A stretch of DNA of 25,938 nt from JBFHNV01 sp965365655. Its GTDB lineage: Bacteria; Pseudomonadota; Gammaproteobacteria; HK1. The stretch covers positions 1 to 25,938 of the forward strand of contig CBDUCN010000026.1 in the NCBI GenBank assembly GCA_965365655.1, read 5' to 3'. The notes beneath the pieces are model-generated. The model was not told where the DNA came from and made no database searches. It saw nothing but the letters and a program-made list of their open reading frames with translations. The position numbers and the translations under genes were made by a program. Below are positions 15,373 through 21,572 of the stretch, piece by piece (position 1 is the stretch's first letter; every line of letters starts with the position of its first letter).

Positions 15373-15690
15373 TCAGTGCTCGCGCGGCGGAAGCTCGGCG
15401 CGCGACGGCGTGCGCCGGTGCAGCGCGGCCTTCGCGAGCAGGTGCGCGCTCACCGGCGCGGTGAGGAACAGGAACGCGGCGATCAGCACCTCGCGCACGC
15501 TGATGCCGCCGTCCTGGACGCTCAGCCACAGCGCGGACGCGGCCACGAGGCTGCCGACGCCCAGCGTCGTGGCCTTGGTCGGGCCGTGCAGGCGCGTGAA
15601 GAAATCCGGGAAGCGCGCGAGCCCGATCGAGCCCACGAGCACGAATGCAGCGCCGAACACCAGCAGCAGCGACACGATGGCTTCGATCAC
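15373..15690 (-). CDS. mrpG: Monovalent cation/H+ antiporter subunit G
   Basis: 105 residues with three predicted membrane segments (about 3-22, 41-60, 66-86). The family hallmark is G-L-A-R-F-P-D-F-F-T-R-L-H-G-P-T-K-A-T-T-L-G at about 22-43. MrpG (MnhG/PhaG) is a small accessory subunit of the seven-domain Mrp antiporter, required for function of the complex in the bacteria where it has been tested. Start is a GTG at 15690 with a GGAG eight bases upstream; it follows the mrpF stop by 25 bases, the only non-overlapping junction in the operon. The C-terminal 15 residues are polar and charged. It is the last gene of the operon and is followed directly by the repeat element. Confidence 0.93.
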   Translation of the reverse strand: MIEAIVSLLLVFGAAFVLVGSIGLARFPDFFTRLHGPTKATTLGVGSLVAASALWLSVQDGGISVREVLIAAFLFLTAPVSAHLLAKAALHRRTPSRAELPPREH

Positions 15691-15715
15691 GGTCCAGACT
15701 CCACGTGGGCGGTCC

Positions 15716-15985
15716 TCATTCGATCACGTCGCCGCGCAGCAGGAACTTCGCGAGCGACACGGTCCCGATGAACCCGAGCAGCGCGATCAGCAGCGCCGCC
15801 TCGTAGTAGATGCCCCGGCCGAGGTCGATGCCGTAGACCACCAGCAGCGCGACGGTGTTGATGTACAGGGTGTCGAGGGCGAGGATTCGATCCTCGACGC
15901 CGGGTCCGCGCGCCAGCCGCCACAGCGACAGCGTCAGCGCCAGCGCGAGCAGTATCTTCGCGACGAGCAGCGCGGCGCTCAGCAT
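15716..15985 (-). CDS. mrpF: Monovalent cation/H+ antiporter subunit F
   Basis: 89 residues with three membrane segments. Recognisable MrpF/MnhF features are R-G-P-G-V-E-D-R-I-L-A-L-D-T near residues 27-40, with the family's conserved acidic residue in the membrane-proximal LALD, and I-A-L-L-G-F-I-G-T-V-S-L-A-K-F near the end. ATG start at 15985 lies inside the last codons of mrpE, a seven-base overlap that suggests translational coupling. In other bacteria this subunit is needed for assembly and for cation or bile-salt resistance. Codon use and GC content match the other mrp genes. Confidence 0.92.
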   Translation of the reverse strand: MLSAALLVAKILLALALTLSLWRLARGPGVEDRILALDTLYINTVALLVVYGIDLGRGIYYEAALLIALLGFIGTVSLAKFLLRGDVIE

Positions 15986-16476
15986 CCGAAGATCTCCTTG
16001 ATCGGGGCCTCGTAGCGCTCCTTCACCGTGCGCAGCAGCGCCTCCTCGTCGTCGCAGGCGAGGTAGTGGATGATCAGGTGCGTGCGCTCGGCATCGAGCT
16101 CCGCGGACACCGTGCCCGGGGTCAGCGACACGGTGCTCGCGAGCACCGTGATCGCGAAGTCGTCGTCGAGCGCCAGCGGCAGGCGCGCGAAGCCCGGGCT
16201 GATCGCCGACGTCGGCGCCAGTGCCAGGCGCGCGACGCTGAAGTTGGCGACCACGATGTCCCACAGCACCACGCCGAGGAAGCGCAGCAGCGCCAGCGGC
16301 CGCCCGACGGAGACGCGTTCCGGCCAGAATCGCCGCGTGAACAGCGGCACCGCGATCGCGAGCGCGGCCCCCAGCAGCAGGTGGCCAGGCGCCACGGAGC
16401 GCTGCAGCAGCAGCCACACCACCAGCAGCAGCGCGCTGGTGATCGGGTGCGGGATCCACCGCCGCCGCGCGCTCAC
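15979..16476 (-). CDS. mrpE: Monovalent cation/H+ antiporter subunit E
   Basis: 165 residues. Two to three membrane segments lie in the first 75 residues, followed by a cytoplasmic alpha/beta domain. Family features: R-F-L-G-V-V-L-W-D-I-V-V-A-N at about 68-81, then A-I-T-V-L-A-S-T-V-S-L-T-P-G-T-V-S, and H-Y-L-A-C-D-D-E-E near 142-150. MrpE is the subunit least like respiratory complex I proteins and is thought to help assemble or stabilise the Mrp complex. The GTG start at 16476 overlaps the mrpD stop by four bases. The very N-terminus is basic (SARRRW), consistent with an inside orientation. Confidence 0.92.
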   Translation of the reverse strand: MSARRRWIPHPITSALLLVVWLLLQRSVAPGHLLLGAALAIAVPLFTRRFWPERVSVGRPLALLRFLGVVLWDIVVANFSVARLALAPTSAISPGFARLPLALDDDFAITVLASTVSLTPGTVSAELDAERTHLIIHYLACDDEEALLRTVKERYEAPIKEIFGC

Positions 16477-18011
16477 TTCGAGCCCTCGCGCTGCGACGCG
16501 GGCGTGCTGACGCCCTCGTTCCCGAGCACCGCGTCCACGTACGTCGCGCGGTCCAGGAGCTGGTCGGCGGTCGCCTGGGTGTAGCGATCGACGGGCGCGG
16601 CGAGGACGACCAGCACCGCAGCGCACGCGAGCAGCGCCGCCGCCGGCACGAGCTCGACGCCACGCACCGGCTCGCCGGCGCCCGGTGTGCCCGCGGTGCG
16701 CCAGAACAGCGCGCTGCCGGCGCGGCTCAGGCTCACGAGGCTGAGCAGCCCGGAGCCGAGCACGACGGCCCACACCCAGATCATCAGCGGCGACGCGGCC
16801 GCCGCCTGCAGCAGCAGCGCCTTGGTCAGGAAGCCGCTGGCCGGCGGCAGGCCGGCGATGGCGATCGCGCCGGCGAAGAACAGGCTGCCGAGCAGCGCCG
16901 GCTGGGTCACGGCCTGCGGCAGGTCCAGCCGATCGCCGGTCGTTCCGCGCTGGCGCGCGACGATGTCCGCGAGCAGGAACAGCCCGCCGGTCACCAGCGT
17001 GCTGTGCACGAGGTAGAACAGAGACGCGGCGATCGCGTCGCGGGTGAACAGGCCGACCCCGGCGAGCAGCGTGCCGACCGAGATCACCACCAGGTAGGCC
17101 ACCACGGTGCGCAGCGCCGACGCCGCGACGACGCCCAGCGTGCCGACGACGATGGTCGCGAGGGCGATCGGCAGCAGCCACGGCTCCGCGAGGGACACCC
17201 ACGGCCCGGTCGCATCCCCGTAGATCAGGATGTGCACGCGCAGGATCGCGTACACGCCGACCTTGGTCAGGATCGCGAACAGGCAGGCCACCGACGCGGT
17301 GGACGCCCGGTACGCGCCGGGCAGCCAGAATCCGAGCGGCACGAAGGCGGCCTTGAGCCCGAACACCACCAGCAGCAGCAGGCCGCCGGCGTGCACGAGG
17401 CCCGGACTGCCGACCGACGCCTCGGCCATGCGCAGCGACAGGTCGGCCATGTTCAGGCTGCCGGCGGTCGCGTACACCAGGCCCAGCGCGATCAGGAACA
17501 GCGCCGAGCCCGTGAGGTTCAGCATCACGACGTGCACGGCCGCCCGCGTGCGCGCCGGATTGGCACCGTGCATCAGCAGGCAGTAGGACGCGATGAGCAG
17601 GATCTCGAAGAACACGAAGAGGTTGAACAGGTCGCCGGTCAGGAACGCGCCGTTGATGCCGAGCAGCTGGAACTGGAACAGCGCGTGGAAATGCGGACCG
17701 CGCGCGTCGTCGCCGGCGGCGGCGAACACCACGCTCGCGGAGGCCAGCACCGCGCACACGGCGAGCAGCAGCGCGCTGAGGCGATCGAGCACGAGCACGA
17801 TGCCGAACGGCGCCGGCCAGTCTCCGAGGTAGTAGACCTGCGTCTGTCCCGTCGCGGCGGCACCTGTGAGGTGCACCGCGATCGGGATCAGTGCGAGCGT
17901 GGCGCCCACGCCGATCGCGCGGCGGAGCGCAGGGCGCGTGCGGTTCAGCACCAGCAGCAGCGCGCCGGTGAGAAGCGGCAGCACGATCGGCGCGATCAGC
18001 CAGTGGCTCAT
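16473..18011 (-). CDS. mrpD: Monovalent cation/H+ antiporter subunit D
   Basis: 512 residues and about 14 membrane helices; homologous to the proton-pumping subunits NuoL/M/N of complex I. Key residues are visible: Glu136 in F-F-E-I-L-L-I-A-S-Y, Lys220 in F-G-L-K-A-A-F-V-P-L-G-F-W-L-P, and Lys250 in L-T-K-V-G-V-Y, which together outline the proton path in this family. P-P-A-S-G-F-L-T-K at about 396-404 is the second conserved lysine-bearing loop. A polar C-terminal tail of about 20 residues ends the protein. ATG start overlaps the mrpC stop by four bases (ATGA). It acts with MrpA as one of the two large antiport modules. Confidence 0.95.
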   Translation of the reverse strand: MSHWLIAPIVLPLLTGALLLVLNRTRPALRRAIGVGATLALIPIAVHLTGAAATGQTQVYYLGDWPAPFGIVLVLDRLSALLLAVCAVLASASVVFAAAGDDARGPHFHALFQFQLLGINGAFLTGDLFNLFVFFEILLIASYCLLMHGANPARTRAAVHVVMLNLTGSALFLIALGLVYATAGSLNMADLSLRMAEASVGSPGLVHAGGLLLLVVFGLKAAFVPLGFWLPGAYRASTASVACLFAILTKVGVYAILRVHILIYGDATGPWVSLAEPWLLPIALATIVVGTLGVVAASALRTVVAYLVVISVGTLLAGVGLFTRDAIAASLFYLVHSTLVTGGLFLLADIVARQRGTTGDRLDLPQAVTQPALLGSLFFAGAIAIAGLPPASGFLTKALLLQAAAASPLMIWVWAVVLGSGLLSLVSLSRAGSALFWRTAGTPGAGEPVRGVELVPAAALLACAAVLVVLAAPVDRYTQATADQLLDRATYVDAVLGNEGVSTPASQREGSK

Positions 18012-18394
18012 GGGCGTTCCTCACCCGTGCCGCGCGCCTCGGCGCCGCCGTCGTCGCCACCGGCCTCGGGGCCGGTGCCGTCGACGTGGTCCGAGCCGAG
18101 CTCGCCCCGGGCGCGCACCGCGAGCGCGATCGCGAACGCCGTCATTCCGAAGCCGATCACGATCGCCGTCAGTACCAGCGCCTGCGGCAGCGGATCGGGC
18201 GGGTTCGGGAACGCGGGCAGCGCGAGCGGCGCGCTGTCCGCGGTGAGGCGCCCGGACGCGAACAGGAACAGGTTCACCGCGTAGCCGAGCAGGGTGAGGC
18301 CCAGCACCACGGGGAAGGTGTGGGCCCGCAGCAGCAGGTAGACCCCGCAGGCGACGAGCACACCGATCACGGCCGCGAACGTGATCGCGGTCAT
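18008..18394 (-). CDS. mrpC: Monovalent cation/H+ antiporter subunit C
   Basis: 128 residues; three membrane segments as in the complex I subunit NuoK, with G-L-T-L-L-G-Y-A-V-N-L-F-L-F in the second helix and D-P-L-P-Q-A-L-V-L-T-A-I-V-I-G in the third. The tail after about residue 100 is unusually acidic and Gly-rich (many Asp, Glu and Gly residues), longer than the minimum for the family, and likely faces the cytoplasm. The ATG at 18394 overlaps the mrpA stop by four bases. MrpC is needed for the complex, probably in the channel linking the large subunits. Confidence 0.92.
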   Translation of the reverse strand: MTAITFAAVIGVLVACGVYLLLRAHTFPVVLGLTLLGYAVNLFLFASGRLTADSAPLALPAFPNPPDPLPQALVLTAIVIGFGMTAFAIALAVRARGELGSDHVDGTGPEAGGDDGGAEARGTGEERP

Positions 18395-21204
18395 CGCGCC
18401 GCCTCGCGGTGGCCGCGCAGCACCTCGGTCGCGTCCAGCGGCGCACTGAGGCGTCCGAGGCACGCGAGCACGAGCATCACGGTCCCGACCACCGTGATGA
18501 ACACGCCGAGATCGAAGAGCAGCGCGGTGGCGAGCTCGATCTCGCCGACGACGGGCAGATCCAGGTACGTGAAGCTGCTGGTCAGGAACGGATAGCCGAA
18601 CGCCCAGCTGCCGATCCCGGTCGCGGTCGCGACCATCACGCCGAGCCCGATCAGCAGCGGATAGTTCACCCCGATGCGGCGCTGCGCGAGCTCCGAGCCG
18701 TCGGACACGTACTGCAGCACGAGGGCGGTGCCGGCCACCAGCGCCGCGATGAAGCCGCCGCCCGGCAGGTTGTGGCCGCGCAGGAACAGGTACACGGCCA
18801 CCAGCAGCGCGAACGGCAGCAGCGGCCGCACGACCGCGGCGAGGATCACGGGATGACGGTCTCGCGACCAGGTCCGCCCGTCCTCGTCACGGGCCGGGAC
18901 GTGAACCCGTGCCGACGCGAGCATCGCGACGATGCCGATCGCGGCGATGCCGAGGACCGTGATCTCGCCGAGGGTGTCGAAGCCCCGGAAATCGACCAGG
19001 ATCACGTTGACCACGTTGGTGCCGCCGCCGCCGGGCTTGGACTCGGCGAGGAAGAAGTCGGAGATGCTCTGCGGCCTGCGCACGAGCACCGCGTGCGTGA
19101 GCAGGGTCATTCCCGTGCCCGCGACGATCGCGGCCAGCGCGTCGCGCAGGCGCCGGCCGGCGCCCGACACGCGCGGCGAGCGCGCGGGCAGGAAGAACAG
19201 CGCGAGGAGGATCAGGATCACCGTCGTGAACTCGACCAGCAGCTGGGTCATCGCGAGGTCCGGCGCGGAGAAGTGCACGAAGAGCAGCGACACCATCAGC
19301 CCGGCGACGCCCACGGTCACGACCGCCATCACGCGGTGGCGGTGCAGCGCGACGGTGAGCACGGCGCCGGCCATCAGCATCAGGCTCACCGAGACGGTGA
19401 CGAAATCCAGATCGTGCTCGGGCACTGCGCCGGCCGGGGGATGCGGCCAGAGCGCGGCCGTCACGGCCACGATCGCGCTCGCGACGAGGGCGAACAGGTA
19501 GCGCTGCAGCGAGCCGTTCTCGATCCGGGCGTTCAGCCAGGCCGCGACGCGGAACACGTGCGCGAGCAGCGCCTCGGTCGCATTGCGCCCGCTGACGGCG
19601 GGGAACACGCGGTCGTGCAGCGCGAGGATCCGGTGCCGCAGCATGTACACCACGATGCCCCCGGCGAACGCGGCCAGCGTCATCAGGAACGCGGGATTCA
19701 CGCCGTGCCACAGCGCGAGGGTGAACACCGGGAGATCGTCCTGGAGCACCGCGCGTGCGGACACCTCGAGGAGCGGTCCGATGGTCCACGCCGGCGCCAC
19801 GCCGACGGCGATGCACACCACCACCAGCACCTCCACCGGCACCTTCATCCAGCGCGGCGGCTCGTGCGGCGTGCGGTCCAGCCCGATGGGCTCGCCGTTG
19901 AAGAACACGTCGTGGATGAAGCGGCTGGAGTACGCGACGGAGCCGATCCCGGCGAGCACCGCGGCGACCGGAAGCACCTCGCCGAACGCGCCCAGCCACT
20001 CGATGTCCAGCGCCTCCTGGAAGAACATCTCCTTGCTGATGAAGCCGTTCAGCAGCGGCACGCCCGCCATCGCGGCCGCGGCCACCATCGCGAGCACCGC
20101 GGTGTGCGGCATGTACTTGTACAGGCCGTTCAGCTTGCGCATGTCGCGCGATCCGCACTCGTGGTCGATGATGCCGGCAGCCATGAACAGCGACGCCTTG
20201 AACACCGCGTGGTTCATGATGTGGAACACGCCGGCGACCGCTCCGAGCTGCGTGCCGAGGCCGAACAGCAGCGTGATCAGGCCGAGATGGCTGATCGTCG
20301 AGTAAGCGAGCAGGCCCTTGAGGTCGTGCTGCCACAGTGCGAGATAGGCCGCGACCAGCAGCGTGACGACGCCGACGCCGCCGACCAGCACGAACCACTC
20401 GTGAGTGCCGGAGAACACCGGAAACAGGCGCGCGATGAGGAAGATGCCCGCCTTCACCATCGTCGCCGAGTGCAGGTAGGCGCTCACCGGCGTGGGCGCG
20501 GCCATCGCGTGCGGCAGCCAGAAGTGGAACGGGAACTGCGCCGACTTGGTGAAGGCGCCGAGCAGGAACAGCACCAGGGTCGGCAGGTAGAGGTCGTGCG
20601 CCCGGATCGCGGGCCCGGCGGCGATCACGTCGCTGAGCTCGAAGCTGCCCGCCATGTTGCCGAGCAGCAGCACGGCGGCGAACAGCGCGAGACCGCCGCC
20701 GCCGGTCAGGAACAGTGCGAGCCGGGCGCCCTGGCGCGCCTGCGGCTCGTGCCTCCAGTAGCCGATCAGCAGGAAGGACGCGAGGCTCGTGAGCTCCCAG
20801 AACACGAGCAGCAGCAGCAGGTTCTCGGTGAGCACGACGCCGAGCATCGCGCCCATGAAGGTCAGCAGGAAGCCGTAGAAGCGACCGGTCGCGTCCTGCG
20901 CCGAGAGGTAGTAGTGCGCGTAGAGGATGACCAGCAGGCCGATGCCCAGGATCAGGAGGCCGAACATCAGGCCGAGCCCGTCCAGGCGGAACGTGAGGTT
21001 GAGCCCGAGCTCCGGCAGCCACGCGCCGCCGGCGACCAGCGTCTCGCCGCGGAACACCGCGGGCGCCAGCGACAGCAGGCACGCGAACGACGTGGCCGTG
21101 ACCGCCGCCGCGGGAAGCGCGGGCGGGACCCGCAGGCGGTGCATCAGCAGCGCGGGGAGCACGGCGCCGGCGAACGGGAGGAGAATCAGCAGCGGCAGCA
21201 GCAC
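18391..21204 (-). CDS. mrpA: Monovalent cation/H+ antiporter subunit A with fused subunit B domain
   Basis: 937 residues, the usual size for the group 2 (Pha/Sha) A-B fusion. Residues 1 to about 770 are the NuoL-like A part with about 20 helices: W-E-L-T-S with Glu137, Lys220 in G-A-F-T-K-S-A-Q-F-P-F-H-F-W-L-P, H-S-A-T-M-V-K-A-G-I with Lys251, and N-H-A-V-F-K-A further on. Residues from about 780 are an MnhB domain (R-G-H-N-L-P-G-G-G-F-I-A-A-L-V-A-G, then a further two to three helices). Start is a GTG at 21204 with no obvious Shine-Dalgarno. It opens the six-gene operon mrpA(B)CDEFG. The complex exchanges Na+, Li+ or K+ for H+ across the inner membrane and supports growth at high pH or salt in other bacteria. 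Confidence 0.95.
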   Translation of the reverse strand: MLLPLLILLPFAGAVLPALLMHRLRVPPALPAAAVTATSFACLLSLAPAVFRGETLVAGGAWLPELGLNLTFRLDGLGLMFGLLILGIGLLVILYAHYYLSAQDATGRFYGFLLTFMGAMLGVVLTENLLLLLVFWELTSLASFLLIGYWRHEPQARQGARLALFLTGGGGLALFAAVLLLGNMAGSFELSDVIAAGPAIRAHDLYLPTLVLFLLGAFTKSAQFPFHFWLPHAMAAPTPVSAYLHSATMVKAGIFLIARLFPVFSGTHEWFVLVGGVGVVTLLVAAYLALWQHDLKGLLAYSTISHLGLITLLFGLGTQLGAVAGVFHIMNHAVFKASLFMAAGIIDHECGSRDMRKLNGLYKYMPHTAVLAMVAAAAMAGVPLLNGFISKEMFFQEALDIEWLGAFGEVLPVAAVLAGIGSVAYSSRFIHDVFFNGEPIGLDRTPHEPPRWMKVPVEVLVVVCIAVGVAPAWTIGPLLEVSARAVLQDDLPVFTLALWHGVNPAFLMTLAAFAGGIVVYMLRHRILALHDRVFPAVSGRNATEALLAHVFRVAAWLNARIENGSLQRYLFALVASAIVAVTAALWPHPPAGAVPEHDLDFVTVSVSLMLMAGAVLTVALHRHRVMAVVTVGVAGLMVSLLFVHFSAPDLAMTQLLVEFTTVILILLALFFLPARSPRVSGAGRRLRDALAAIVAGTGMTLLTHAVLVRRPQSISDFFLAESKPGGGGTNVVNVILVDFRGFDTLGEITVLGIAAIGIVAMLASARVHVPARDEDGRTWSRDRHPVILAAVVRPLLPFALLVAVYLFLRGHNLPGGGFIAALVAGTALVLQYVSDGSELAQRRIGVNYPLLIGLGVMVATATGIGSWAFGYPFLTSSFTYLDLPVVGEIELATALLFDLGVFITVVGTVMLVLACLGRLSAPLDATEVLRGHREAAR

Positions 21205-21253
21205 GCGGGAAGCCTGTCGTCGAGCGCACCGGGCGCGATGTGATCAGCCGCGT

Positions 21254-21259
21254 ACCATA
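21254..21259 (-). promoter_or_regulatory. Candidate -10 element of the mrp operon
   Basis: On the minus strand the hexamer TATGGT (in GGTTATGGTACG) is the most AT-rich spot upstream of mrpA, about 50 bases before its GTG. The -35 position would fall on the inner arm of the 16-bp hairpin. No good -35 match, so low confidence. Confidence 0.3.
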
Positions 21260-21276
21260 ACCGATAGCCGCGCGGA

Positions 21277-21312
21277 CGGCCCGCGGATGACGGAGGCGTC
21301 ATCCGCGGGCCG
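21277..21312. repeat. 16-bp perfect stem-loop upstream of the mrp operon
   Basis: CGGCCCGCGGATGACG (21277-21292) and CGTCATCCGCGGGCCG (21297-21312) are exact reverse complements around the loop GAGG. It lies between the ybbP-like gene's 3' end and the likely mrp promoter, with no T-tract on either side. It may be a bidirectional factor-assisted terminator, an operator, or a copy of a palindromic repeat. Confidence 0.6.
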
Positions 21313-21405
21313 CGAGCTGGGCGACCGGCCCGGCGCCGCGCGAAGCGGTCGGGGCCAGGCCGCCTGCGAAACGGTGAAGGACCGCGTCGTGCGCGTCTGA
21401 CGCCG

Positions 21406-21482
21406 CGCTGCGCCGAAGACGCGGTCCCCGGCTCGCTCCGGTCATCAGGCCCTTGCGTGCTGGATGACTTCCGGCGCATCCC
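21406..21482 (-). repeat. Diverged inverted copy of part of the 15.2-kb element
   Basis: Read on the minus strand, 21435-21406 matches 15290-15319 at 26 of 30 bases, sharing the 12-base core GACCGCGTCTTC. A second block, GGGATGCGCCGG (21482-21471), matches GGGATGTGCCGG (15244-15255) at 11 of 12 bases, and the spacers between blocks are 35 and 34 bases. The terminal CAGGCTGTTGA repeats are not seen here. Confidence 0.5.
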
Positions 21483-21572
21483 GGCATTGGACGCAGGACG
21501 GCGCGAAACGCGGAGCGCTTCACCGGCCTGCCAGGGCCCGGTGCGCGCGCGGAGCGGGCCGGAACCGGGGCC

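Larger units (their letters stand above)
21205..21572. other. Intergenic region between ybbP-like and mrp genes
   Basis: 368 bases with no credible gene; a 74-residue open frame on the minus strand (21299-21523) has arbitrary composition. It holds the mrp leader, a strong hairpin (21277-21312), an imperfect inverted repeat of ten bases with a 29-base loop (21379-21388 with 21418-21427), and a diverged copy of part of the 15.2-kb repeat element (about 21406-21482). Confidence 0.5.

Noticed and set aside
18409..21243. 944-codon open frame on the plus strand opposite mrpA
   Set aside because: Protein is almost only His, Arg, Glu, Gln, Ala and Gly, the usual composition of an antisense frame to a GC-rich membrane gene; mrpA itself has clear family motifs.
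21299..21523. 74-codon minus-strand frame between the ybbP-like and mrp genes
   Set aside because: It runs through hairpins and the diverged repeat copy and has arbitrary composition.
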